Assembly: GCF_006539565.1 (NCBI RefSeq) | Contig: NZ_BJNG01000018.1 | Span: 156,326-220,325, forward strand | Source: Pseudonocardia hydrocarbonoxydans | GTDB lineage: Bacteria > Actinomycetota > Actinomycetes > Mycobacteriales > Pseudonocardiaceae | Length of the DNA stretch: 64,000 bases | Reading direction: 5' to 3' | Shown here: positions 28,977 to 40,658 of the stretch, piece by piece | Numbering within the stretch: the first letter of the stretch is position 1 | How the letters are laid out: the number at the start of each line of letters is the position of its first letter | Made by a program: the position numbers and the translations under genes | Notes under the pieces: generated by a model | The model's input: only the letters and a program-made list of their open reading frames with translations | Told to the model about the DNA's origin: nothing | Databases searched by the model: none

Positions 28977-31547
28977 ATGGCCGACCTGCTCCCCGAAACC
29001 GCGCCCACCGACGCCTCGCTCCGGCGGGCGCTGCGGCGGGCCCGCGACGGCGCGGTGATCGACGTCGCCGAGGCCGCCGTCCTGCTCGCCGCGCGCGGCG
29101 AGCACCTCGACGAGCTGCTGGCCGTCGCCTCCCGCGTCCGCGACGCCGGGCTGGTCGCCGAGGGCCGCCCCGGCGTCGTCACGTACTCGCGCAAGGTGTT
29201 CGTCCCGCTCACCCGCCTGTGCCAGGACCGCTGCCACTACTGCACCTTCGCCACCGTCCCGCACAGGCTCCCGGCCGCGTTCCTCGAGCGCGACGAGGTG
29301 CTGGAGATCGCCCGCGCCGGCGCCGCCGCGGGGTGCAAGGAGGCGCTGTTCACCCTGGGCGACCGCCCCGAGGCCCGCTGGCCCGCCGCCCGCGAGTGGC
29401 TCGACGCCCGCGGCTACGACTCCACGCTCGACTACGTCCGCGCCTGCGCGATCGCGGTGCTGGAGGAGACCGGGCTGCTGCCGCACCTCAACCCCGGCGT
29501 CCTGTCCTGGGAGGACCTGACGCGGCTCAAGCCCGTCGCACCGTCGATGGGGATGATGCTGGAGACGACGGCCACACGGCTGTGGAGCGAGCCCGGCGGC
29601 CCGCACTACGGCAGCCCCGACAAGGAGCCCGCGGTCCGGCTGCGCACTCTCACCGACGCCGGGCGCGTCGGGGTGCCGTTCACCACCGGCATCCTGATCG
29701 GGATCGGGGAGAACCGGACCGAGCGGGCCGAGTCGGTCTTCGCGATCCGGGCCGCGGCCCGCGCGGCCGGGCACATCCAGGAGGTGATCGTCCAGAACTT
29801 CCGGGCGAAGCCGGACACCGCGATGCGCAACGACCCCGACGCCGACCTCGACGACCTCGCCGCCACCATCGCCGTCACCCGGATCGTGCTCGGGCCCAAG
29901 ATGCGCGTGCAGGCCCCGCCCAACCTGGTGGGGAGTGAGTTCGCGCTGATGCTGCGCGCCGGCATCGACGACTGGGGCGGCGTCTCGCCCGTCACCGCCG
30001 ACCACGTCAACCCCGAGCGGCCGTGGCCCGCGATCGACGAGCTGGCCACCCGGTCGGCCGCCGCCGGGTTCACGCTGCGCGAGCGCCTCACGGTGTACCC
30101 GGGGTACGTCCGGGCGGGCTCGCCGTGGATCGACACCCGGCTGCACGCCCACGTCGCCGCGCTCGCCGATGCCGACGGCCTCGCGGACGAGAGCGCCGTC
30201 GTCGAGGGCAGGCCGTGGCAGGAGCCCGACGGCGGGTTCGCCTCCACCGGCCGCACCGACCTGCACGCCGCGATCGACACCGAGGGCCGCACCGACGACC
30301 GCCGTGGCGACTTCGCCTCGGTCTACGGCGACTGGGACTCGTTGCGGGAACAGCTCGACGCCACCCGGCGGTCGGCTCCCGAGCGGCTCGACTCCGACGT
30401 GCGCGCCGGGCTCGCGCTGGCGTCCACGGACCCGGCCGCGCTGCTCGACCCGGCCCACGACGCCGCCGCGATGGCGCTGATCCTCGCCGAGGGCCCGGCG
30501 CTGGAGGAGCTCACCCGCCTGGCCGACGACCTGCGCCGCGACGTCGTCGGCGACGAGGTCACCTACGTCGTCAACCGCAACATCAACTTCTCGAACGTCT
30601 GCTACGTCGGCTGCCGGTTCTGCGCGTTCGCCCAGCGCGAGCGCGACGCCGACGCGTTCCGCCTGTCCCTCGACGAGGTCGCGGCCCGCGCGGTGGAGGC
30701 GGCGCGCGACGGCGCCACCGAGGTGTGCGTGCAGGGCGGCATCGACCCGCAGCTGCCCGTCACCTTCTACGCCGACCTCGTCCGCGCGGTGAAGGCCGCC
30801 GTCCCGGACATGCACGTGCACGCGTTCTCGCCGATGGAGATCGTGTCGGCGGCGGCGAAGGCGGGCGTCTCGATCGAGGAGTGGCTCACCGAGCTGCGCG
30901 ACGCCGGGCTCGGCTCGATCCCCGGCACCGCCGCGGAGATCCTCGACGACGAGGTCCGCTGGGTGCTGACCAAGGGCAAGCTGCCCGCCGCGCAGTGGCT
31001 GGAGGTGGTCGGCACCGCGCACCGGCTCGGCATCCCGTCGAGCTCCACGATGATGTACGGCCACGTCGACGAGCCGCGGCACTGGCTGGGTCACCTGCGC
31101 ACGCTGGCCCGGCAGCAGGACCGCTCGGGGGGCTTCACCGAGTTCGTGCCGCTGCCCTTCGTGCACCACAACGCGCCGATCTACCTCGCGGGCCTGGCCC
31201 GTCCCGGGCCCACCGAGCGCGACAACCGCGCCGTCCACGCCGTCGCCCGCCTCGCGCTGCACGGTCGGATCGACCACGTCCAGTGCTCGTGGGTGAAGCT
31301 CGGCGACGACCTGTCCGCCGACATCCTGCGCGGCGGTGCCGACGACATGGGCGGCACCCTGATGGAGGAGACGATCAGCCGGATGGCGGGCTCGGAGAAC
31401 GGCAGCGCCCGCACCGTGACGGAGCTGGCGGCGATCGCGCACGCGGCCGGCCGCCCGGTCCGTCAGCGGACGACGACCTACGTGGGCTCCCCGTCGCGCC
31501 TGGAGCCCGCCGCGGGGGCGGGGCCGCGGCTGCTGCCGCTGGCGTAG
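28977..31547 (+). CDS. fbiC: 7,8-didemethyl-8-hydroxy-5-deazariboflavin (FO) synthase
   Basis: 856 residues, the same as fused actinobacterial FbiC. It makes FO, the deazaflavin core of coenzyme F420. Two radical-SAM domains are fused. The N-terminal CofG-like domain has the cluster motif C82-QDR-C86-HY-C89; the C-terminal CofH-like domain has C542-YVG-C546-RF-C549. Both clusters are intact, so the enzyme should be active. ATG 28977 is used; no strong ribosome site precedes it. A 53-codon open frame follows. Confidence 0.97.
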   Translation: MADLLPETAPTDASLRRALRRARDGAVIDVAEAAVLLAARGEHLDELLAVASRVRDAGLVAEGRPGVVTYSRKVFVPLTRLCQDRCHYCTFATVPHRLPAAFLERDEVLEIARAGAAAGCKEALFTLGDRPEARWPAAREWLDARGYDSTLDYVRACAIAVLEETGLLPHLNPGVLSWEDLTRLKPVAPSMGMMLETTATRLWSEPGGPHYGSPDKEPAVRLRTLTDAGRVGVPFTTGILIGIGENRTERAESVFAIRAAARAAGHIQEVIVQNFRAKPDTAMRNDPDADLDDLAATIAVTRIVLGPKMRVQAPPNLVGSEFALMLRAGIDDWGGVSPVTADHVNPERPWPAIDELATRSAAAGFTLRERLTVYPGYVRAGSPWIDTRLHAHVAALADADGLADESAVVEGRPWQEPDGGFASTGRTDLHAAIDTEGRTDDRRGDFASVYGDWDSLREQLDATRRSAPERLDSDVRAGLALASTDPAALLDPAHDAAAMALILAEGPALEELTRLADDLRRDVVGDEVTYVVNRNINFSNVCYVGCRFCAFAQRERDADAFRLSLDEVAARAVEAARDGATEVCVQGGIDPQLPVTFYADLVRAVKAAVPDMHVHAFSPMEIVSAAAKAGVSIEEWLTELRDAGLGSIPGTAAEILDDEVRWVLTKGKLPAAQWLEVVGTAHRLGIPSSSTMMYGHVDEPRHWLGHLRTLARQQDRSGGFTEFVPLPFVHHNAPIYLAGLARPGPTERDNRAVHAVARLALHGRIDHVQCSWVKLGDDLSADILRGGADDMGGTLMEETISRMAGSENGSARTVTELAAIAHAAGRPVRQRTTTYVGSPSRLEPAAGAGPRLLPLA

Positions 31548-31556
31548 CGTCGGGGT

Positions 31557-31718
31557 ATGGGTGTTCTGGGCAGTCTCTTCCCCGGTCCGGAGATCAGCGA
31601 CGAGGGCGGCGAGTCCGGCGACGGGCAGCCGTGGCGGCTCGGGCCGATCGACCTGGAGAACGGCACGGTGCAGGTGATCCGCGCCGCTGCGGAACCGGAG
31701 CCCGAGCCGCAGGACTGA
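31557..31718 (+). CDS. Small acidic hypothetical protein downstream of fbiC
   Basis: 53 codons from ATG 31557, 9 bp after the fbiC stop. The product starts MGVLGSLFPGPEISDEG and ends in an acidic EPEPEPQD tail. No strong ribosome site is visible. The steady GC-rich third position and tight spacing make a coupled small gene plausible. I recognise no family; a link to F420 is positional only. Confidence 0.5.
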   Translation: MGVLGSLFPGPEISDEGGESGDGQPWRLGPIDLENGTVQVIRAAAEPEPEPQD

Positions 31719-31739
31719 GTCGTGCGGCGGCCGGCACCC

Positions 31740-32207
31740 TCAGGGCGTCCAGGCGATCGTGAAGCGTTCCAGGACGCACGGGAGGTCGGGGTCGAAGGCC
31801 ATGCCGCGGGCGTCGAGGGACCGTCGGAAGTAGGCCTCGTGGCCGGCGGTCCACGACGCCAGCGTCCGGTCGCCCTCGCCCTCGTCCCAGGCGAAGGCCG
31901 CGTCCACGGCGCGGAACGGCGTGACCTCCACCCCGGTGGTCCGGAGCACGACCCGGGGCCGGTCGCGGCCGTCGAGCACGACGCTCAGGCCCCCGACCTC
32001 GGGCAGCGGGTCACCGTCGAGCTCGTGGTCGAGCAGCAGCCCCGCGGTGGCCCGCTTCGGGCCGTGCAGCACCAGCTCCAGCAGCTCGTCGGCCAACGCC
32101 GCGGAGTCACCGAAGCGCCAGACGTCGCAGCGCGTGCCGGGGTCCGTCCCCGTCGCCGCGCAGAACTCCCGCCAGAACCGCTCCACCTCGGGGGTCCGTC
32201 CGGTCAC
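31740..32207 (-). CDS. ASCH domain protein
   Basis: 155 residues from GTG 32207. The segment RCDVWRFGDSAALADELLELVLHGPKRATAGL with its conserved GxKxxT-like basic motif, and the later VTPFRAVDAAFAWDEGEGDRT, match ASCH (PUA-like) domain proteins, thought to bind RNA or modified nucleosides. It follows the carotenoid oxygenase gene by 13 bp on the same strand. Function is unknown. Confidence 0.75.
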   Translation of the reverse strand: MTGRTPEVERFWREFCAATGTDPGTRCDVWRFGDSAALADELLELVLHGPKRATAGLLLDHELDGDPLPEVGGLSVVLDGRDRPRVVLRTTGVEVTPFRAVDAAFAWDEGEGDRTLASWTAGHEAYFRRSLDARGMAFDPDLPCVLERFTIAWTP

Positions 32208-32220
32208 GGGCCCGGGACCC

Positions 32221-34756
<2,536 letters not shown>

Positions 34757-34774
34757 CACCTGAGGACGTGAAGC

Positions 34775-35857
34775 GTGGCTGTTGCCGTCGACAAGGACGC
34801 GGACGCCGTCCGGGCCAGGGCCGCGGAGGCGGAGAAGCCCGCCGAGCCGACGCTCCTGGAGCGCTACCGAGCCCGCTACGCCTGGCTCGACCACCTGGTG
34901 CGTGCCGGCGCCCGCTACACCGAGCGGCACGGCGACCACTACGCCGCGGCCATCACCTACTTCTCCGTGCTGGCGCTGTTCCCGCTGATCCTGGTCTCGG
35001 TGGCCGCGCTCGGGTACGTGCTGTTCCTGCAGCCCGACCTGCTCGACCAGCTCAAGGCCGGCATCAGCGCGAACGCCCCGGCCGGCCTGGACGACCTGAT
35101 CAACCCGATCGTCGACAACGCGATCGAGTCCCGCAACACGATCGGGATCATCGGCCTGCTCGGCGCGCTCTACACCGGGATCGGCTGGATGTCGAACCTG
35201 CGCGAGGCGCTGTCGGAGCAGTGGGGTCAGCCACCGACCGCCCCGGCGATCGTCAAGAAGACGCTGTTCGACCTGCTCACCCTGGTCGGCCTCGGCGCCG
35301 CCATGATCGGCTCGTTCGCGATCACCGGCCTCGTGTTCGGGTTCACGGGCACGATCCTCGAGTTCGTCGGGCTGGCCGAGCAGGGCTGGGCGAAGTTCCT
35401 CCTCGGCCTGTTCGGCGTCCTGCTCGGTCTCGCGGCCAACTGGCTGATCTTCCTGTGGGTGATCGCCCGGCTGCCCCGCGAGCACGCCACGCTGCGCAGC
35501 GCGGCGAAGGCGGCGGTGCTCGGCGCCGTCGGGTTCGAGGTGCTCAAGCAGGTCATGACGGTCTACCTGGCGTCGGTGACGGAGTCGCCGACCGGCCAGA
35601 TCATCGGCCCGTTCATCGGTCTGATGGTGTTCGCCTTCTTCACCTCGCGGTTCATCCTGTTCGTCACGGCCTGGGCGGCGACGTCGCGGGAGAACGAGCA
35701 GGAGGAGGAGGTCGAGGTCCCGGGGCCCGCGGTGATCCACTCGGAGGTGACGGTCCGCTCGGGGCCCGCTGCCGGGACCGCGGCCGGGCTCGTCGGGGCC
35801 GGGGCGATCGCCGGGGTGCTCGGAGCCGGCCTGCTGCGGGGGCGGCGCCGGGACTGA
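34775..35857 (+). CDS. YihY/virulence factor BrkB family membrane protein
   Basis: 360 residues. Six predicted helices start after HGDHYAAAITYFSVLALFPL, a family hallmark. The C-terminus ends with an acidic segment, a Gly/Ala-rich helix and an RGRRRD tail. The family is conserved but its function is debated (old ribonuclease BN annotation is wrong). In actinobacteria it commonly follows trpS, as here. Convergent with the carboxypeptidase gene 12 bp away. Confidence 0.9.
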   Translation: MAVAVDKDADAVRARAAEAEKPAEPTLLERYRARYAWLDHLVRAGARYTERHGDHYAAAITYFSVLALFPLILVSVAALGYVLFLQPDLLDQLKAGISANAPAGLDDLINPIVDNAIESRNTIGIIGLLGALYTGIGWMSNLREALSEQWGQPPTAPAIVKKTLFDLLTLVGLGAAMIGSFAITGLVFGFTGTILEFVGLAEQGWAKFLLGLFGVLLGLAANWLIFLWVIARLPREHATLRSAAKAAVLGAVGFEVLKQVMTVYLASVTESPTGQIIGPFIGLMVFAFFTSRFILFVTAWAATSRENEQEEEVEVPGPAVIHSEVTVRSGPAAGTAAGLVGAGAIAGVLGAGLLRGRRRD

Positions 35858-35869
35858 CCGGAGGACTCC

Positions 35870-37072
35870 TCACCGTCTCCGGCGGCGCAGGACGACCGTC
35901 ACCAGCACGACCAGCGCCACCACCGCGCCGACGGGCACGATCCACCCCGGCCCGGCCGGGTCGTCCGGGCTCGGAGCCGGGTCGGCCGGGGCGGGGGACG
36001 GCGGCGCGCCACCCGGGCCCGGTGCGGCGACCACCGGGGGTGCGTCCACCAGCGTCCCCAGTGGCGCGACGCCGGGCGGCAGCGCGAAGCCGAGGTCGAG
36101 CAGGGCCGCGGCCTGCGCCGTCATCGGCACGGGGGACTGTTCGCCGCGCACCAGCGCCACGACGAGCCGCCTGCCGCCGCGTTCCGCGGCCCCGACGAAG
36201 GTGTGCCGGGCGGCGTCGGTGAAGCCGGTCTTGCCGCCGAGGGCGCCCGGGTAGCCGGTGCGGAACCGGCTGGAGTTGGACAGCTCGAACCCCGGCATGT
36301 CGCCGTAGCCGGGGAAGGGCACCGACGGCGTCGCGATCGTGGCGGCGAACAGCGGGTCGCGCATCGCCACCCGGAACAGCAGCGCGAGGTCGTAGGCGCT
36401 CGACGCGCCGCCCGGACCGTCGAGGCCGGAGGGGGTGGCCGGGCGGGTGTCCAGCGCCCCGAGCCCGGCGGCCGTCGCCGTCATCGCCGCGACGGTGGCC
36501 GCGTCGCCGCCCAGGGCCCTGGCCAGCGCGGCCGCGGTGTCGTTGCCGGAGTTCAGCAGCAACCCCTGCAGCAGCTGGCGGACGGTGTAGCGGCCACCGG
36601 GGCCGATACCGGCGCGGCTGCCCTCGATCCGGAGGTCCTCGGCGGTGCCGTCGACGACGAGGTCGGGATCGAGGTCGCGCAGGGCGACGATCGCCGTCAG
36701 CACCTTGATCGCCGACGCCGGTCGGTGGCGGGCGTGCGGGGCGCGGGCGGCGAGCACGGCCCCGGTGTCGAGGTCGGCGAGCACGAACGCGGCCGCCGGG
36801 GCGGGTACGGGCGCCCCGGGCACCGGCGTCGCGGCGCCGGGCGCGGGCCACGCCAGCTCGACGGGCACGGCGCCGCCCCCGGCCACGGCGTCACCGCAGA
36901 CCCCGAGCCCGCCCACCGGTTCCGCCGGCACCGGGAGCGCGGGCGGCCCGGCGGCCTCCTCCACCGCGGCCGGGCCCGGGGGAGCGGCCTGGCCCGGGCA
37001 CCCCGGCGCGACCGGTGCCGCGGCCCCGGTGAGCAGCCCGACCACCAGCCCCGCCGCCGCGATCCAGCGCAC
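35870..37072 (-). CDS. D-alanyl-D-alanine carboxypeptidase (class C PBP5 type)
   Basis: 400 residues from GTG 37072. A signal peptide (RWIAAAGLVVGLLTGAAAP) and a Pro/Ala-rich spacer precede the penicillin-binding domain with S120-x-x-K123 (SAIK), S175-G-N177 and K281-T-G. A C-terminal helix and RRRRR tail anchor it in the membrane. It trims peptidoglycan stem peptides. The same frame stays open upstream to 37210, but that would code the 19-bp repeat array, so the GTG before the signal peptide is preferred. Confidence 0.9.
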   Translation of the reverse strand: MRWIAAAGLVVGLLTGAAAPVAPGCPGQAAPPGPAAVEEAAGPPALPVPAEPVGGLGVCGDAVAGGGAVPVELAWPAPGAATPVPGAPVPAPAAAFVLADLDTGAVLAARAPHARHRPASAIKVLTAIVALRDLDPDLVVDGTAEDLRIEGSRAGIGPGGRYTVRQLLQGLLLNSGNDTAAALARALGGDAATVAAMTATAAGLGALDTRPATPSGLDGPGGASSAYDLALLFRVAMRDPLFAATIATPSVPFPGYGDMPGFELSNSSRFRTGYPGALGGKTGFTDAARHTFVGAAERGGRRLVVALVRGEQSPVPMTAQAAALLDLGFALPPGVAPLGTLVDAPPVVAAPGPGGAPPSPAPADPAPSPDDPAGPGWIVPVGAVVALVVLVTVVLRRRRR

Positions 37073-37120
37073 GCCCGCGCACTCTACGACCGGCCGCACC
37101 CGCGGGCGCCCGCCGTCACC

Positions 37121-37253
37121 GGTCCCGCGCACGGGAACCGGTCCCGCGCACGGGAACCGGTCCCGCGCACGGGAACCGGCCTCGCGCACGGGAACCGGTC
37201 GCTCGCACACGGTGCGACCTGTGCGCGAGCCCGCCCCCTGTGCGCGAGCACCT
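37121..37253. repeat. 19-bp-period repeat array upstream of the carboxypeptidase gene
   Basis: Seven consecutive 19-bp units. Units 1-3 (37121-37177) are identical, GGTCCCGCGCACGGGAACC, and are themselves near-palindromic. Unit 4 differs at two bases. Unit 5 is degenerate. Units 6 and 7 (37216-37253) share CTGTGCGCGAGC, the core in the opposite orientation, and keep the 19-bp register. It occupies the region between 37072 and 37269 where the carboxypeptidase promoter must lie. Confidence 0.85.
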
Positions 37254-37268
37254 GGCCGTGGGGCGCGG

Positions 37269-37715
37269 TCAGCGCTCCGCCGCCGCCTTCACCGCCGCGA
37301 CCGTGCGGTGCATGCCGTCGACCATGAGCTGTTCGCGGTCGCGGCCCAGCAGCCCGCTGGCCGCCAGCGCCCGGACGGCGACGTTCGGGGTGCCGGTCCG
37401 CTCGCGCCACTGGGTGAGCCGGGTGCCGTCGCCGTCGGGCTCGAGCCGCCAGCCCCACGTCATCCGGCTCTCGGCGACGGTGAACGCGAACCGCGACGGT
37501 GCCGTGCACTCCACGACGCGGCAGTGGGTGCTCCAGCGCACCCACCCGTTGCGGTTCCCGCCGACGAACCGCGCCCCCGTGGCGGGCCCCGTCGCCCCGC
37601 CGCGCCACCGCCCGCCGGTGCTCTCGGGGCTCCACTCGCCCATCCGCGTGATGTCGGTGACCAACGCCCACACCCGTTCCGGTGGGGCGGCGACCGTCGT
37701 CGTGACCTCGTCCAT
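37269..37715 (-). CDS. SRPBCC (START-like) family protein
   Basis: 148 residues starting MDEVTTTVAAPPERVWALVTDI. That opening, followed by MGEWSPES and a C-terminal amphipathic helix, is typical of the polyketide cyclase/SRPBCC ligand-binding fold. The ligand is unknown. An upstream in-frame ATG at 37742 is less likely. It is divergent from the BMP lipoprotein gene. Confidence 0.8.
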   Translation of the reverse strand: MDEVTTTVAAPPERVWALVTDITRMGEWSPESTGGRWRGGATGPATGARFVGGNRNGWVRWSTHCRVVECTAPSRFAFTVAESRMTWGWRLEPDGDGTRLTQWRERTGTPNVAVRALAASGLLGRDREQLMVDGMHRTVAAVKAAAER

Positions 37716-37905
37716 CGGTCGAATGTGGCACATGCCGATCACCGGGTGCTCACGGGGCGCTCACCCACCGGAGCCGACGATTCGGTCACGGCCATGGTCA
37801 ACCCCCGTCCGCCGGGTTTACGGTTCGCCGTCGCGCAGCGCTGCGCCGCTCCCAGCGAGATCCCGGGGCCCACGAGGTGCCGGCCGGAACAGGAGGCACG
37901 TCCCC

Positions 37906-39057
37906 GTGCGTCACAGAAGAGGTATGGCATTCGCCGCCGCGGTGCTGAGCAGTGCACTGGTCCTCGCGGGCTGTGCCCGCGACACCGGCACCCCCGCGGC
38001 GGGCGGTGACGCCGCGGGCACCGAGTGCGCCCGCAACGCCGCTCCCGCGGCCGCGGGCGGCGCCGCCGCCCCGAGCGCCGCCCCGATCGCCCCGAACGCC
38101 GACGCCAGCGCGCTGCGCGTGGGCCTGGCCTTCGACGTGGGCGGCCGCGGCGACCAGTCGTTCAACGACTCCGCCTACGCCGGTCTGGAGCGGGCCGTCG
38201 CCGAGCTCGGCCTGGTGCAGGACAACACCCGTGAGGTGGCCGCGGCCACCGGCGAGAGCGAGGACGCCCGCGTCAGCCGGCTGCGCCAGCTGGCGACCGA
38301 GGGCTTCAGCCCGGTCGTCGCGGTCGGGTTCGCCTACTCCGAGTCGCTGACCACGGTCGCCGCGGAGTTCCCCGACACCCAGTTCGCGATCGTCGACTCC
38401 GTGGTCGACCTGCCCAACGTCACCAGCCTGACCTTCGCCGCTGAGCAGGGCTCGTTCCTGGTCGGCGCGGCGGCCGCGATGCGCACCACCTCCTGCCAGA
38501 TCGGCTTCGTCGGCGGGGTCGAGGTGCCGCTGATCCAGGCGTTCGAGGCCGGTTTCGTGCAGGGCGCCAAGGCGGTGGCCCCCGACGTCGAGGTCGACGT
38601 CGACTACATCTCCCCGGCCGGCGACTTCTCCGGCTTCAACGACCCGGCCCGCGGCACCGAGGTGGCCCGCGGCCAGCTCGACAGCGGCGCCGACGTGGTC
38701 TACCACGCGGCGGGCGGCTCGGGTCAGGGCGTGTTCGAGGCGGTCGCCGCGGCCACCACCGCGGAGGCCCCGAAGTACGCGATCGGCGTCGACTCCGACC
38801 AGTTCAACACCGTCGCCGCCCCGACGAACGAGGTGATCATGACCTCGATGCTCAAGCGCGTCGACGTCGCGGTCTTCAACTTCATCAACGCGGTCGCCGC
38901 CGGGGACACCTCGGTGCTGCCGCAGACCTTCGACCTGTCGGTCGACGGTGTGGGCTACTCGACCACCGGGGGCGGGGTCGACGACCTGGTCGCCGACCTC
39001 GACGCCTACAAGGCCGCCATCATCAACGGCGACATCACGGTGAGCAGCACGCCGTAG
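37906..39057 (+). CDS. BMP family ABC transporter substrate-binding lipoprotein (nucleoside)
   Basis: 383 residues. The lipoprotein signal has lipobox LAGC with Cys23. An Ala/Pro linker precedes the basic membrane protein fold, with the GDQSFNDSAYAGL motif and FVGGVEVPLIQAFEAGF. BMP proteins bind purine or pyrimidine nucleosides. The GTG at 37906 has an AGGAGG box 9 nt upstream. It heads the nucleoside transport and salvage locus; a strong hairpin lies between it and the ATPase gene. Confidence 0.9.
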   Translation: MRHRRGMAFAAAVLSSALVLAGCARDTGTPAAGGDAAGTECARNAAPAAAGGAAAPSAAPIAPNADASALRVGLAFDVGGRGDQSFNDSAYAGLERAVAELGLVQDNTREVAAATGESEDARVSRLRQLATEGFSPVVAVGFAYSESLTTVAAEFPDTQFAIVDSVVDLPNVTSLTFAAEQGSFLVGAAAAMRTTSCQIGFVGGVEVPLIQAFEAGFVQGAKAVAPDVEVDVDYISPAGDFSGFNDPARGTEVARGQLDSGADVVYHAAGGSGQGVFEAVAAATTAEAPKYAIGVDSDQFNTVAAPTNEVIMTSMLKRVDVAVFNFINAVAAGDTSVLPQTFDLSVDGVGYSTTGGGVDDLVADLDAYKAAIINGDITVSSTP

Positions 39058-39075
39058 GGCATCATCGCGGTGCGC

Positions 39076-39105
39076 GGGGGGCCGGGGCCGACGCCCCGGC
39101 CCCCC
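39076..39105 (+). terminator. GC hairpin between the BMP gene and its ATPase gene
   Basis: Perfect 13-bp arms GGGGGGCCGGGGC and GCCCCGGCCCCCC with a CGAC loop, 18 bp after the BMP stop. No U tract. It could terminate or stabilise the upstream mRNA, so that the binding protein is made in excess over membrane components. Confidence 0.65.
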
Positions 39106-39143
39106 GACGCACGTCCGACCCCGCACGTCCGACGAGGAGTGGC

Positions 39144-40658
39144 ATGACGGACTACGCCGTCGAGCTGACCGGGATCACCAAACGCTTCCCGGGGGTGGTC
39201 GCCAACAGCGACATCCACCTGGCGGTGCGCCGCGGCGAGGTGCACGCGCTGTGCGGCGAGAACGGGGCCGGCAAGTCGACGCTGATGAAGATCCTCTACG
39301 GGATCCAGCAGCCCGACGAGGGCACCATCGCCGTCGACGGCGCGCAGGTGCGGTTCCGCTCGCCCGCCGACGCCATCCGGGCGGGGATCGGCATGGTGCA
39401 CCAGCACTTCATGCTGGCCGACAACCTCACGGTCGCGGAGAACATCCTGCTCGGCGCCGAGGCGCAGCTGGGCATCGGGGCGAAGGCCAAGGCCCGCATC
39501 ACCGAGCTGGCCCGCACCGTCGGGCTGAACGCGCGTCCCGACATGCTCGTGGAGCGCCTCGGGGTGGCCGACCGGCAGCGCGTCGAGATCGTCAAGGTGC
39601 TCTACCGCGGCGCCCGCACGATCATCCTCGACGAGCCGACGGCCGTGCTGGTGCCGCAGGAGGTCGACGACCTGTTCGCGACGCTGCGCGGCATGCGCGC
39701 CGAGGGCTTCACGTTCCTGTTCATCTCCCACAAGCTCGACGAGGTGCGCGCCATCGCCGACACGATCACCGTGATCCGCCGCGGTGCCTGCGTGGGCTCC
39801 GCCGACCCGGGGGCCGTCACGAGCCGCCAGCTCGCCGAGATGATGGTCGGCAGCGAGCTGCCCAGCCCGGAGACGCGCGACTCGACCGTCACCGACCGTG
39901 AGGTGCTGCGGGTGACCGGGCTGCAGCTGGCCGCCGACGAGGGGGGTCGTTCCCTGCTCGCCGACGTCGACCTGGTCGTGCACGCGGGCGAGGTGCTGGG
40001 CATCGCGGGCGTCGAGGGCAACGGGCAGACCGAGCTCGTCGAGACGATCATGGGGATGCGCCGGGCCACCGACGGCACGATCACGCTGTCCGGCACGGAC
40101 ATCACCCGCGCCGGCACCCTGGCCCGCCGCGAGGCCGGCATCGGCTACGTCCCGGAGGACCGCACCCGCTACGGCCTGCTCGCCACGCAGCCGCTGTGGG
40201 CCAACCGGATCCTGGGCCACCAGAGCAGGCCCCCGGTCGCGCGGGGCGGCCTGATCGACCGCGAGGCGGCTCGGCGCGACACCCGGCGCATCGTCGAGGA
40301 GTTCGACGTGCGCACGCCCGGCGTCGACGTCGCCGCGGCCGCGCTGTCCGGCGGCAACCAGCAGAAGCTGATCGTCGGGCGCGAGCTGTCCGGCGACCCG
40401 GTGCTGCTGATCGCCTCGCACCCCACCCGCGGCGTCGACGTCGGCGCGCAGGCGGGTATCTGGGAGGTGCTGCGCCGGGCCCGGGCCGACGGCCTCGCGG
40501 TCCTGCTGATCAGCGCCGACCTCGACGAGCTGATCGGCCTGTCCGACACGATCAAGGTGATGCTGCGCGGGCGGCTGGTGGCCGCCGCCGACCCCGCCAC
40601 CGTCACGCCGGAGGAGCTGGGGGCCGCCATGACCGGTGCCGACGGGGCCGCGGCATGA
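39144..40658 (+). CDS. Nucleoside ABC transporter ATPase (two NBDs)
   Basis: 504 residues, two fused ATP-binding domains as in RbsA/NupO. The first has Walker A GENGAGKST and Walker B IILDEPTAVL. The second is degenerate at Walker A (VEGNGQTEL) but retains LSGGNQQK. An alternative-type Walker B ASHPTRGVDVGA replaces the usual EPTRG. It powers nucleoside import with the two permeases that follow. The stop overlaps the next gene by 4 nt. Confidence 0.93.
   Translation: MTDYAVELTGITKRFPGVVANSDIHLAVRRGEVHALCGENGAGKSTLMKILYGIQQPDEGTIAVDGAQVRFRSPADAIRAGIGMVHQHFMLADNLTVAENILLGAEAQLGIGAKAKARITELARTVGLNARPDMLVERLGVADRQRVEIVKVLYRGARTIILDEPTAVLVPQEVDDLFATLRGMRAEGFTFLFISHKLDEVRAIADTITVIRRGACVGSADPGAVTSRQLAEMMVGSELPSPETRDSTVTDREVLRVTGLQLAADEGGRSLLADVDLVVHAGEVLGIAGVEGNGQTELVETIMGMRRATDGTITLSGTDITRAGTLARREAGIGYVPEDRTRYGLLATQPLWANRILGHQSRPPVARGGLIDREAARRDTRRIVEEFDVRTPGVDVAAAALSGGNQQKLIVGRELSGDPVLLIASHPTRGVDVGAQAGIWEVLRRARADGLAVLLISADLDELIGLSDTIKVMLRGRLVAAADPATVTPEELGAAMTGADGAAA

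Noticed and set aside
37073..37210. N-terminal extension of the carboxypeptidase to 37210
   Set aside because: It would translate the 19-bp repeat array as Arg/Pro/Gly repeats in front of a normal signal peptide; GTG 37072 is better.
37121..37253. CRISPR array
   Set aside because: Units are directly abutting 19-mers without spacers and no cas genes are nearby.
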